The notes under the pieces are model-generated. The model had not been told where the DNA came from and made no database searches. It was given only the letters and a program-made list of their open reading frames with translations. Shown here in pieces: positions 34,542-42,857 of a stretch of DNA of 64,000 nucleotides. Numbering within the stretch: position 1 is the stretch's first letter; each line of letters starts with the position of its first letter. Made by a program: the position numbers and the translations under genes. This DNA is from DASRBN01 sp035294305 (GTDB lineage: Bacteria; Chloroflexota; Ktedonobacteria; Ktedonobacterales; Ktedonobacteraceae), in NCBI GenBank assembly GCA_035294305.1, contig DATGLD010000008.1:62001-126000 (forward strand), read 5' to 3'.

Positions 34542-35311
34542 AACTGCGCTGGATAGCTGGCTATGGACCCGCTTTCGTGCTGGCAGTAGTGTTGTTAGTA
34601 ATCTGGCAATTGTATGTTGGCGTAGGGCATATCAGCCCCCGTCTGTTGCCTGCTCCTATTGCCATTGTACAGGGATTAATCAACAATTGGAGCGTCATCT
34701 ACGATAACACCATACAGACCCTGCTTGAGACGGTTCTGGGCATGGTCGCGGCCACTGTGGTAGGCCTGGTGCTGGCGATTATGCTCGATGCATCCAACTG
34801 GATGCGGCGAGCTATCTACCCATTGCTCATCGCGTCGCAAACCATTCCCATCATCGCCCTTGCGCCCCTTCTGCTCATCTGGTTCGGCTACGATATCGGC
34901 CCAAAGGTACTTGTGGTCGCTCTCTATAGCTTCTTTCCTATAGCCGTGGCCTGCGCTGATGGATTGGCGAGCGCCGAGCCCGAACTGATGAAACTCTTAC
35001 GCAGCATGCGGGCGACCCGCTGGCAAATGCTCTGGCTGGTCCGCCTGCCGGGAGCCATGCCCTCGTTCTTCTCCGGCCTGCGCATCGCGGCGACCTATAG
35101 CGTAACCGCGGCGATTTTCGGCGAGTACGTGGGTGCGGCAAAGGGCCTTGGTATCTACTTGCAGCTTGAAGCCAACTCTTTTGCCACCATCCAGGTCTTC
35201 GCCGCCATTCTGGTGACGGCGATACTCAGTCTATTACTCTTCGGCCTTGTATCTTTGATCGAACGTATCGCTCTTCCCTGGTATCATGGCGCAATCGCGC
35301 GCACGATGTGA
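34538..35311 (+). CDS. ABC transporter permease for thiamine precursor (ThiX-like)
   Basis: The 257-residue permease has six membrane helices and the inner-membrane BPD loop (EAA-like) in EPELMKLLRSMRATRWQMLWLVRLPGAMPS, which contacts the ATPase. It is of the SsuC/TauC/ThiX type. The ATG overlaps the ATPase stop (ATGA). The gene belongs to a three-gene transporter under the TPP riboswitch, which is the main basis for calling the substrate a thiamine precursor. Confidence 0.87.
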   Translation: MKLRWIAGYGPAFVLAVVLLVIWQLYVGVGHISPRLLPAPIAIVQGLINNWSVIYDNTIQTLLETVLGMVAATVVGLVLAIMLDASNWMRRAIYPLLIASQTIPIIALAPLLLIWFGYDIGPKVLVVALYSFFPIAVACADGLASAEPELMKLLRSMRATRWQMLWLVRLPGAMPSFFSGLRIAATYSVTAAIFGEYVGAAKGLGIYLQLEANSFATIQVFAAILVTAILSLLLFGLVSLIERIALPWYHGAIARTM

Positions 35312-35329
35312 GTTATGAGGAGATAACCT

Positions 35330-36448
35330 ATGAACAGGCGCACACGTTTACTCTTGAGTATTGGCATACCGGTACTCCTGGTCATTGTCGTTGCCGGCGC
35401 GTTCCTCTGGCAACAGCATGCCGCCGGATCAGGCGTAAAGCAATCACAACCCGTTTCGGGAACGCTGGAACCGCAGTGTACAGCGTTGACAAAGTCCGGT
35501 ACGCCATCAACGCAGAATTTGACAAGCATGAGCCTTGCCCTCGACTGGACACCTAATACGAATCATACCGGCATCTATGTCGCGTTGGCCCAGCACTGGT
35601 ATCAGGTCGAGGGTATCGACCTGCGCTTGCTGCCCTATTCTGCCAGTGTCTCGCCCGATGTGCTGGTGAGCACAGGCAAGGCCGATGTGGGTGTCAGTTC
35701 GACAGAAGGCATTGTCGCCGATGCCGCGGTAGGCCAGCCGGTGGTTTCAATTGCCGCCATCATCCAGCATAACACCTCGGCGCTGGTAACATTGGCGAGT
35801 TCTGGCTTAACGCGCCCGCGTGACCTCGACGGCAAAATCTACGGCGCGTTCGGCGCTCCCTATGAAACGGCAGTGGTCAGTGAGATTATCAAGCACGATG
35901 GCGGAACCGGGCAATTTAACAGCGTGACGCTGGATGTCGATGCGATGCAGGCGCTTGAGTCCCATCGTATCGATTTCGCCTGGGTCTTCGAAGGCTGGGA
36001 AGTGATCCAGGCGCAGCGCGAGGGATACAAGTTGAACGTCTTTCCAATCATCAACTATGGCATCCCCGACTACTACACGCCCAACCTGATCACCAGCCCG
36101 ACGGAGATTCAGCAGAAGCCGGAGTTGCTGCGTAAATTCATGCTGGCTACGGCCTGCGGTTACGAATACGCGCGCGCGCACCCCAAAGAATCGGCGCAAA
36201 TGTTGCTCGATCAAAATGCTAACGGAACATTTCCCGATCCCGGACTGGTCTTCGCGAGCCAGAACTTTCTCAGCCCCCGCTATGCCGATCCTGGTCGCAA
36301 GTGGGGCTTGCAGGACGCATCAGCCTGGCACGGCTATCCACAATTCATGCTGAACTCCAACGGCGTCGATGATGCCTCCGGCAAACCAATCCATAGCCTG
36401 AATCTGGATGCGCTGTATACGAATCAGTTCTTGCCCTGGGGAAGCTGA
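35330..36448 (+). CDS. NMT1/THI5-like substrate-binding protein (ThiY-like)
   Basis: The 372-residue protein has an N-terminal membrane anchor (about residues 8-28, basic start, no lipobox cysteine) and an NMT1/THI5-type binding domain: LALDWTPNTNHTGIYVALAQ, KADVGVSSTEGIVADAAVGQ and IDFAWVFEGWEVIQAQ. This family binds pyrimidine precursors such as formylaminopyrimidine or HMP. AGGAG lies before the ATG. With the riboswitch and the two transporter genes it forms one thiamine-precursor uptake operon. It is somewhat longer than typical ThiY owing to an N-terminal linker. Confidence 0.87.
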   Translation: MNRRTRLLLSIGIPVLLVIVVAGAFLWQQHAAGSGVKQSQPVSGTLEPQCTALTKSGTPSTQNLTSMSLALDWTPNTNHTGIYVALAQHWYQVEGIDLRLLPYSASVSPDVLVSTGKADVGVSSTEGIVADAAVGQPVVSIAAIIQHNTSALVTLASSGLTRPRDLDGKIYGAFGAPYETAVVSEIIKHDGGTGQFNSVTLDVDAMQALESHRIDFAWVFEGWEVIQAQREGYKLNVFPIINYGIPDYYTPNLITSPTEIQQKPELLRKFMLATACGYEYARAHPKESAQMLLDQNANGTFPDPGLVFASQNFLSPRYADPGRKWGLQDASAWHGYPQFMLNSNGVDDASGKPIHSLNLDALYTNQFLPWGS

Positions 36449-36552
36449 AATGAATGCTTGCCTTTTTATCACAAGAATGCTACATTGCAGAGGGTATCCT
36501 ATACCCTTGCGTTCATTACTCGCATTATCATCATACATTACAGGAGATATTC

Positions 36553-37560
36553 ATGTCCTCGCGCCCGCTTTCTCGCGCTGGAGCAGGTCGTAAAAAACGC
36601 CGCTCACCCTGGCTCTTCGCTGTCCCATTCCTGGTCGCAGGAGCGCTGGCTTCCGGCTATGCCGCCATCTCATTGCTGATCGCGAAGAAACTGGCGTATG
36701 CGCCCCATGTCTTGCCTCACAGCACCCCGGCTTCGCTGGGTCTGGAGTACCGGGATGTGATATTTCCCAGCCGGGAAGACCACCTGCAAATCCATGGCTG
36801 GTTTATTCCCGGCGTATTGCCCGGTGGCCACCTGACTACCCGGCGTGCCATCATTATGGTGCATGGCGTTCGAACTAACAGGGCAGATAAAGACGCGGGG
36901 TTATTAGAACTGAGCGCGCATCTTGCGCGCCAGGGCTTTGCCGTGCTTGCCTTTGATATGCGTGGCTCTGGCGCATCGGCCCGCGCTCCGCTTACCCTGG
37001 GCTACTTTGAGGAGCGCGATGTGCTGGGCGCGGTAGATTTCTTGCAAGCCGGGCCGCTGCCTTATCCTGAACTGGGACGCCCGCGTGTCGTCGGCGGTTG
37101 GGGCGTCTCCATGGGTGGTGCAACGCTGCTGTTAGCCGCAGCTCGCGAGCCTGCTATTCGCGCTATTGTTTCTGATAGCGCGTACTCGAATATCATTCCC
37201 ATTCTTGAACGCGAAATTCCCCTCAATAGTCGTCTTCCACGACTATTTACGCCAGGGGCCTTGCTTGCCGGAAGAATTCTTTACGGCGCAAGTTATTATG
37301 CCATCCGTCCGGTAGATGTAATAGCCAGCCTCGCGCCTCGCCCGGTCCTCTTTATTCATGGCGCTGAGGATCTCTATATTTCCCCATCGCATATGCATGA
37401 ACTTGCTGCTTGCACCGCCACTGGCGCCTGTATCCAGACATGGCTGGTGCCGGGGGCAGAGCACGCGCAATCATTCAATACCCTGCTGGACGGATATGTA
37501 GCTCGCGTGGCCGCTTTTTATAATGAGGCATTGGGAACTGATAGTGAAGATTCTGCTTGA
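36553..37560 (+). CDS. Membrane-anchored alpha/beta hydrolase
   Basis: The 335-residue protein has one N-terminal membrane helix (about 20-42 after a basic SRAGAGRKKRRS stretch) and an alpha/beta-hydrolase domain. The nucleophile elbow is GGWGVSMGGATLL (Ser), the acid is the Asp in FIHGAEDLYIS, and the His is in VPGAEHAQSF. It resembles BEM46-type hydrolases of unknown substrate. The start is ATG with AGGAG 6 bases before. It lies 100 bases after thiY-like and may be read from the same transcript. It is convergent with argD, with only 2 bases between stop codons and no visible terminator. Confidence 0.78.
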   Translation: MSSRPLSRAGAGRKKRRSPWLFAVPFLVAGALASGYAAISLLIAKKLAYAPHVLPHSTPASLGLEYRDVIFPSREDHLQIHGWFIPGVLPGGHLTTRRAIIMVHGVRTNRADKDAGLLELSAHLARQGFAVLAFDMRGSGASARAPLTLGYFEERDVLGAVDFLQAGPLPYPELGRPRVVGGWGVSMGGATLLLAAAREPAIRAIVSDSAYSNIIPILEREIPLNSRLPRLFTPGALLAGRILYGASYYAIRPVDVIASLAPRPVLFIHGAEDLYISPSHMHELAACTATGACIQTWLVPGAEHAQSFNTLLDGYVARVAAFYNEALGTDSEDSA

Positions 37561-37562
37561 TT

Positions 37563-38801
37563 CTACTCGTTCGCCACCGGCATCTGTGCTACGTCTGCCA
37601 GCGCCTTATCGAGTAAATCGGCTGCCTCGTCAACATCTTCCTGGCTCACGATCAGCGGCGGGACGATGCGCAACGTGTTTGGACCGAGCGCATTGAGCAG
37701 CAAACCGTGTTCGAGCGCCTGCTGCACAATTGCGTGGGCAAGCTCATGCTTCACATTTACCGCCTGCATCAGCCCTATACCGCGCGGGCTATCGATGAAA
37801 GGATATTTCGCGCAGAATTGTTCCAGCTTGCCGCGCCAGGCCTTGCCCATCTTCGCGGCATTCTCCATCAGGTTTTCATCGAGGATGGTTTTAATAGTTG
37901 CTATCGCGGCAGCAGAGGCAACAGGGTTCCCACCAAAAGTCGTACCGTGATCGCCAGGAGCGAAGACATCCGTGCGCGGTCCCGTGAGCATCGCGCCAAT
38001 CGGAATACCACCGGCCAACCCCTTTGCCATCGTCACGATATCGGGCGTAACCCCGTAGTGTTCCCAGCTGAAGAACTTGCCGGTGCGGCCCATGCCTGCC
38101 TGTACTTCGTCACAAATCATCACCAGATTCTGCTCATCGCACCACTGGCGCACGCCCCGGATAAACTCCTGCGTCCCAGGCCAGATACCACCCTCGCCCT
38201 GGATCGCCTCCAGCAAGATACCGACCGTCTTCTTACTCGTCGCCGCCTTCAGCGCATCCAGATCATTATATGGTACCTGTTTGAAACCATCCGGCAATGG
38301 CACCCATGTCGCCTGGTAGTATGCCTGTCCCGTAGCGGCGGTTGTAGCCAGCGTTCGCCCGTGGAAGCTGCGCTCCATACTGATAATTTCAAACGCGCCT
38401 TCACGGTGAAGGCGCCCATATTTACGCGCCAGCTTGATAGCTCCCTCGTTGGCTTCGGCCCCACTATTGGAGAAGAATGAGCGCATGCCGTTGCTCAACA
38501 GGCCAAGCTGCTCCGCCAGTTCAATCTGGCGCGTATTATAGTACAGATTAGAAACGTGTATGAGCTGCGTTACCTGCTCCTGTACTGCCTTCACGACCGC
38601 AGGATGGCAATGCCCCAGCACATTGACGGCAATACCTGCCACGAAATCGAGGTATACCTTGCCATCAGTATCCCAGACATGCGTCCCCTCACCATGTACA
38701 AATGTAACAGGCTGGCGTTTGAAGGCGCCTTGATAATATTTCTGTTCCAGCGCTACCCAGTCACGCTTGTTCAATTGCGTCTTCGCCTCTGTTGTTGTCA
38801 T
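37563..38801 (-). CDS. argD: Acetylornithine aminotransferase
   Basis: ArgD transfers the amino group from glutamate to N-acetylglutamate semialdehyde in arginine biosynthesis, with PLP as cofactor. The 412-residue class-III aminotransferase has DFVAGIAVNVLGHCHP, the PLP-stacking region FFSNSGAEANEGAIKLARKY, the acidic pair in ICDEVQAGMGRTG, and the Schiff-base lysine in MAKGLAGGIPIGAM. It follows argJ on the same strand, with 58 bases between and a good AAAGGAG site. Succinylornithine or GABA aminotransferase is possible in principle but the argJ neighbour supports ArgD. Confidence 0.9.
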   Translation of the reverse strand: MTTTEAKTQLNKRDWVALEQKYYQGAFKRQPVTFVHGEGTHVWDTDGKVYLDFVAGIAVNVLGHCHPAVVKAVQEQVTQLIHVSNLYYNTRQIELAEQLGLLSNGMRSFFSNSGAEANEGAIKLARKYGRLHREGAFEIISMERSFHGRTLATTAATGQAYYQATWVPLPDGFKQVPYNDLDALKAATSKKTVGILLEAIQGEGGIWPGTQEFIRGVRQWCDEQNLVMICDEVQAGMGRTGKFFSWEHYGVTPDIVTMAKGLAGGIPIGAMLTGPRTDVFAPGDHGTTFGGNPVASAAAIATIKTILDENLMENAAKMGKAWRGKLEQFCAKYPFIDSPRGIGLMQAVNVKHELAHAIVQQALEHGLLLNALGPNTLRIVPPLIVSQEDVDEAADLLDKALADVAQMPVANE

Positions 38802-38859
38802 GCTGATTTTCTCCTTTGAAAATGCTACTATTCACTGGTCAAACTTTTACTTTAAAAAG

Positions 38860-40071
38860 CTAACGCGTATACAGTGTGTTCTCATCAATATAGCCATGGG
38901 TCAGATCGCAGCCCCAGGCAGTGGCTGTGCCATTGCCAAGGTGCAGATCAATAGAAATAGCGACCTCGTTGCCTGCCATAGCCGCGCGCGCATCGTCCTG
39001 GTTGTATTGAGCGGCCATCCCCTGCTGCACGATATGCACATCGCCGATAAAGATATCGAAGTTGTTTGCATCAAGCTGGCAACCACTGGCGCCCAGCGCG
39101 GCCACAATGCGTCCCCAGTTGGGATCCCCTCCGGCCAGCGCGCACTGCCACAATGGTGAGAGCGTGACCGAGCGTGCCGCTTTTATCGCATCGGTTTTAT
39201 GCCGCGCCCCTGTCACACACACAGTCATCAGCTTCGTTGCGCCCTCGCCGTCGCGAGCCATCTCGATTGCCAGGTACTGCGTCACATGCCTCAATGCGGC
39301 GCGGAACGTCTCCGCCTCTGGATGCTGCGCGTTGAGCGGAGTGTTGCCGGCCAGGCCATTGGCGAAGAGGATGCAGGTATCGTTGGTGGACATATCCCCA
39401 TCCACCGCGATCATATTGAATGTCGCAGCGACGGCCGCTTGCAATTCTGCCTCCAGCCACCTGTGTTCAACAGCGGCATCGGTCGTCAGATAGCAGAGCA
39501 TGGTTGCCATATTCGGGTAAATCATGCCCGCGCCCTTGGTGACGCCGCCCAGCCGCACGGTGCGTCCCTCGATCTCAAATTCCAGCGCGATACGTTTGGG
39601 ACGTGTATCGGTCGTCAGAATTGCCTCTGAGAAAGCATTGCCTCCGTCCGTGCTCAGTTCGATGGCTTCCACGCCTGCCTCGATCTTCTCAATAGGAAGT
39701 TGCCGGCCAATTATGCCGGTAGAGGAGCAGAGGACAAGCTCGTTCTCAATACCTAAACGCGCAGCGACAAATTCGGTCATACGATAGGCATTGAGCAGGC
39801 CAGGGTCGCCGGTAGCGCAATTGGCGTTGCCGCTGTTCACAATCACCGCCTGGGCCCGGCCGCCGCGCAAATGTTCCTGGCAGACGATGACAGGCGCCGC
39901 TTTTGTCGTGCTCGTCGTGAACGTGCCCGCTGCGACGCAAGGCACATCTGAGGCAAGGATAGCGAGGTCTTTGATCGTGGCATCAGATTTAATACCACAA
40001 GCCGTGACGCCCGCGCGAAATCCCTGGGGAGCCGTTACACAGTTGTCAATTTCACGAAAAATATGCGCCAA
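38860..40071 (-). CDS. argJ: Glutamate N-acetyltransferase / ornithine acetyltransferase
   Basis: ArgJ moves the acetyl group from acetylornithine to glutamate, recycling acetyl in the arginine pathway; some also use acetyl-CoA. The 403-residue precursor self-cleaves before the Thr in KGAGMIYPNMATML (about residues 180-193), giving the alpha and beta chains, with that Thr as catalytic nucleophile. The C-terminal NGGxP-like region is present as ALAGGDPNWGRIVAALGASG. GGAGGT precedes the start. It is first gene of argJ-argD; a terminator in its own leader suggests attenuation. Whether it is bifunctional cannot be decided here. Confidence 0.93.
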   Translation of the reverse strand: MAHIFREIDNCVTAPQGFRAGVTACGIKSDATIKDLAILASDVPCVAAGTFTTSTTKAAPVIVCQEHLRGGRAQAVIVNSGNANCATGDPGLLNAYRMTEFVAARLGIENELVLCSSTGIIGRQLPIEKIEAGVEAIELSTDGGNAFSEAILTTDTRPKRIALEFEIEGRTVRLGGVTKGAGMIYPNMATMLCYLTTDAAVEHRWLEAELQAAVAATFNMIAVDGDMSTNDTCILFANGLAGNTPLNAQHPEAETFRAALRHVTQYLAIEMARDGEGATKLMTVCVTGARHKTDAIKAARSVTLSPLWQCALAGGDPNWGRIVAALGASGCQLDANNFDIFIGDVHIVQQGMAAQYNQDDARAAMAGNEVAISIDLHLGNGTATAWGCDLTHGYIDENTLYTR

Positions 40072-40107
40072 CGAAGCTACCTCCTGAATAAGAAAAAGAG
40101 AAGCATG

Positions 40108-40174
40108 AAAAAAACCTGGCTCCCGGTTGGAACTCCCAGTTAGCTGTTACCGGAAGTGGGAACGGGAAACCAGG
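40108..40174 (-). terminator. Leader attenuator hairpin of argJ
   Basis: On the minus strand, CCTGGTTTCCCGTT (40174-40161) pairs with AACCGGGAGCCAGG (40128-40115), with further inner pairing CCCACTT/AACTGGG, and is followed directly by seven T (40114-40108). It lies 37 bases before the argJ start and downstream of its likely promoter. No minus-strand gene lies upstream, so it must act in the argJ leader. Confidence 0.75.
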
Positions 40175-40191
40175 AACCTGTCTTTTCCTTC

Positions 40192-40221
40192 ATTGTACAA
40201 TGCGCAATAGCGTTTTCACAA
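40192..40221 (-). promoter_or_regulatory. Probable argJ promoter
   Basis: Read on the minus strand, TTGTGA (40221-40216) and TACAAT (40197-40192) are 18 bases apart. Transcription would start near 40185, only about 10 bases before the leader hairpin. Confidence 0.5.
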
Positions 40222-40313
40222 CCCCTTCCTCAAACCATGTTCAAGGCTCTCGACAGCGCGTTTCCGTTATGTTACACTACAATAAGAAAGATATGTTGGG
40301 AGTGCTAGTATCT

Positions 40314-41309
40314 ATGCCAAAACCCTGGGATCGCGAGATGAAGCGGTTGTTTAGAAAAGCACCACGTGATATTGTGCAATGGCTTTTTCCTGGAGCGGAG
40401 TTTCATGGCATTGTATCAACCGAATTAGATGCTGAACCGATCTTCGCAGATCAGCTATTTGATGTTTCTCAAGATGGGAAACACTTTTTGTTGCATATTG
40501 AGTTTCAAAGTAGTCATGACCCGGATATGACACGAAGGTTGTGGAAGTACAATGTACGTGCGACGACACAATATAAACTTGCCGTCTGGTCGTGCGTAAT
40601 CTATCTTAAAAAGGGAAGCACTATTCAAGAGTCTTTCCTTATAGTGAAGCTACCTGATGGTAGATCCATCCATCAATTCGATTTTTCCATGATTCGATTA
40701 TGGGAGGTGCCGACCAGGGAACTCAAGCAGAAAGGGCTTGCCGGGCTATTTCCTCTGCTGGTATTGACGCAAGAAGGAGCAAGACGCGAAGTAATCGAAA
40801 ACGTAATTGCAGAATTGCCGCCGTCAGAGGAAGCATCAAAAGCTGATTTGCTGGCGTTGACATTTGGATTAGCGTCGTTAGCATTTGATAATGAAGAAGA
40901 CCAGAAATGGCTCATCAGGAGGTTCGCTATGTTGGATGATATCTTAATGGAGACACCCGCGTTCCAACACATCAGAAAATTGGCTCTTGAAGAGGGGCTT
41001 AAAGAAGGGCTTAAAGAAGGGCTTAAAGAGGGACTTGAGAAGGGCCTGGAAAAGGGCCTGGAAAAGGGCCGAGAAGAAGGAAGAGAAGAAGGGAAAATAG
41101 AGGGACTGCGTGAAGCCGCGCTTACGATTGTTCAAGCGCGTTTTCATGATCGCCGGCTCCAGCATTTGGCGAAATTTCAGGCGTCTCAAGTAAATGATCC
41201 AATAGTGCTTGAGGATTTGATAACCAAGATTGCCCTCGCTCAGAGCGTTGAAGAGGCCCAGAACATTATTCTTGATGTGCCTGTTGCTGACGACGAGCAA
41301 TTGGAGTAG
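40314..41309 (+). CDS. Rpn-family recombination-promoting nuclease/putative transposase
   Basis: The 331-residue protein resembles the Rpn/PD-(D/E)xK transposase-like nuclease family: ELDAEPIFADQLFDV (acidic residue), then FLLHIEFQSSHD, where E-x-Q replaces the usual E-x-K as is normal for this family. Family members cleave DNA and stimulate recombination in E. coli. The region about 224-262 is a charged repeat (EGLKEGLKEGLKEGLEKGLE and onwards) coded by a 12-base tandem repeat. The start MPKPWDREMK is preferred, with GGGAG upstream; the open frame begins at 40200 but overlaps the argJ promoter. No inverted repeats or target duplications suggest a currently mobile element. Confidence 0.72.
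   Translation: MPKPWDREMKRLFRKAPRDIVQWLFPGAEFHGIVSTELDAEPIFADQLFDVSQDGKHFLLHIEFQSSHDPDMTRRLWKYNVRATTQYKLAVWSCVIYLKKGSTIQESFLIVKLPDGRSIHQFDFSMIRLWEVPTRELKQKGLAGLFPLLVLTQEGARREVIENVIAELPPSEEASKADLLALTFGLASLAFDNEEDQKWLIRRFAMLDDILMETPAFQHIRKLALEEGLKEGLKEGLKEGLEKGLEKGLEKGREEGREEGKIEGLREAALTIVQARFHDRRLQHLAKFQASQVNDPIVLEDLITKIALAQSVEEAQNIILDVPVADDEQLE
40985..41080 (+). repeat. 12-base tandem repeat inside the Rpn-like gene
   Basis: Units of the type GGGCTTAAAGAA and GGGCCTGGAAAA repeat about seven times, giving a four-residue protein repeat (EGLK/KGLE). The repeat number is liable to change by slippage. Confidence 0.8.
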
Positions 41310-41322
41310 CAAACAGCCATAT

Positions 41323-41360
41323 GACCCTTGCCTTCATTCTGGAAATCTCCGGCAAGGGTC
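41323..41360. other. Hairpin between convergent genes
   Basis: GACCCTTGCC (41323-41332) pairs perfectly with GGCAAGGGTC (41351-41360). It lies between the Rpn-like gene and the convergent DUF6582 gene. Without a T-run on either side it is at best a weak terminator. Confidence 0.5.
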
Positions 41361-41372
41361 TGCTGGATAAAC

Positions 41373-41639
41373 TTAATCTTTGGGCACCGGTCGCCCATTG
41401 CGTTTAAAAAGCTCGCGCCAATCCTGCTCTTGTAGCTCAACATTAAACTTCTTTGCCGCCTTCTGGATGCGTTTCCAGGCTTCATCGCGTTCCTTGTTCG
41501 TCACTCCCTTGACCTGGTCGAAGCGTGCCACAGCTTCTTGAACGTGGCGTGCATCTTCAAGCGGTTCTTTGCGCTCTTTCGGGAAAGCGAATTCTTTGTC
41601 CGGCAGTTTTTCGCGATCTTTGTTTGATAATTCAGCCAT
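41373..41639 (-). CDS. DUF6582 small protein
   Basis: An 88-residue, highly charged protein starts MAELSNKDREKLPDKEFAFP and matches my memory of the DUF6582 family: FPKERKEPLEDARHVQEAVARFDQV, then NKERDEAWKRIQKAAKKFNV and DWREL. The pattern (surface-charged helices, C-terminal tryptophan-containing helix) suggests a small soluble helical protein. Its function is unknown. AAGGAG lies 7 bases before ATG 41639; a longer frame to 41660 lacks this site. It has no operon partner. Confidence 0.7.
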   Translation of the reverse strand: MAELSNKDREKLPDKEFAFPKERKEPLEDARHVQEAVARFDQVKGVTNKERDEAWKRIQKAAKKFNVELQEQDWRELFKRNGRPVPKD

Positions 41640-41936
41640 CTCTTGCTCCTTTCGCAACAATTTGTGAACTATTTCACATCTTTTTACTTCCCTATACTGT
41701 AGGGTGAATATATTACTGTTTGTATGTTATGTAATAGCTCTTCCTGGAAAGTTAGAAGCGCTACTACTTGCTCGACTCATCGCTCTCGACGTGTTTCTCA
41801 TTGTGTGAAATTTGGGCAAGCCTTCTATCTCCAGGAAAGCCTCTACCAGTATGTATATGTAATACGTTTGAAAAAGTTCTCTTTAAGACAATGAATTGAA
41901 AAAGCCGTTAATAAGCAAAGGGCAAAAGGAAAAAGT
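41640..41936. other. A+T-rich gap before decayed gene
   Basis: Nothing recognisable lies here apart from A+T-rich sequence that may hold the promoters of the flanking divergent genes and a short CCCTA-TAGGG hairpin near 41692-41706. Confidence 0.3.
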
Positions 41937-42709
41937 ATGAAAAAAGATCATTTAACAACCAGCTCCTTGGTGTAGCTGCCATCTCCGCTAACGATGTCTG
42001 GGCCGTAGGGTATGCCGCGAGCAATACAACGACCCAGGCATTGATCGAACACTACAATGGCAGTAACTGGAAAGTTATTCCCAGCCCGACGCTCAACTCC
42101 TCGTTTTATAAACTTGATGCCGTAACCGCAGTCTCATCTACGAATGTTGTGGCTGTTGGAAGCTTTATCAATCAGCAGGGCAATTCCCAGGCATTGATTG
42201 AGTATTGGAACGGCTCGCGTTGGAAGGTGATTTCGGGTCCGAATCCTGGCTCATCCAGTATGCTGAGCGGTGTGACAGCCATATCGGTCAGTAACATCTG
42301 GGCTGTAGGCGATTCTACCCCTCAACAGGGTAATACGGCAACGCTGATCGAACACTTTGACGGCAGCACCTGGCAGATCGTCTCCAGTCCAAACCGGTCA
42401 GCCCTGAATTACAATGCCCTTGTGAGTGTGACCGCTCTTTCTGCCAATGATGTCTGGGCTGTGGGTCAATCGGGCCTTTCAAATGGAGCAGCTCCACGTG
42501 GCAGCTTCTCTCAGAGCCAGGCTTTTCCCCGTACCCTGATCGAACACTTTGATGGCAGCAAGTGGCGTATTATCGCCAGTCCAAACCTCGGTACAAGTGA
42601 TACCCTTACAGGCGTCTCTGGTGTTCCCGGCACGGGCAATGCCTGGGCGGTAGGTTCCTACTACAATAGCTCACCGCCGGTGCAGACACTTACTGAGTTC
42701 TATAGCTAA
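41937..42709 (+). pseudogene. Decayed propeller-type repeat protein gene
   Basis: A good ribosome site (AAAAGGAAAAAGT) and ATG at 41937 open a frame that stops after 12 codons (MKKDHLTTSSLV). In another frame, from about 41950, codons read NNQLLGVAAISANDVWAVGY and continue without a normal start to 42709. This is a series of about 45-60-residue repeats of the type DVWAVG...TLIEHFDGSxWxIxxSPN. So the translation start and the repeats are out of frame and a signal peptide is missing, consistent with an internal deletion. A TTG at 42041 could start a 222-residue product, but it lies in the middle of a repeat. The intact family is probably a secreted beta-propeller-like protein. Confidence 0.65.
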
Positions 42710-42750
42710 CCAAAGGCTTTTCGTCCTTTAAGGTGATTTCACTATATTAT

Positions 42751-42800
42751 ATGACCCTCACTCCATTCAGAGGCGTATCCCTTGCATGGAGTGGGGTCAT
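42751..42800. other. Hairpin between pseudogene and GMPP/PMM gene
   Basis: ATGACCCTCACTCCAT (42751-42766) pairs with ATGGAGTGGGGTCAT (42786-42800), a 15-base-pair stem with one bulge. It lies between convergent genes and may serve as a terminator, although T-runs are poor. Confidence 0.55.
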
Positions 42801-42857
42801 TCTAAAAACTGAACAGGTGAGGCATTCATTTTCGCACTACAGCAGATAGTCCAAAGC

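Noticed and set aside
37707..38480. Plus-strand open frame opposite argD
   Set aside because: Antisense shadow of a conserved aminotransferase; no ribosome site or recognisable domain.
40314..41309. Active insertion sequence around the Rpn-like gene
   Set aside because: No terminal inverted repeats or target duplications at its borders.
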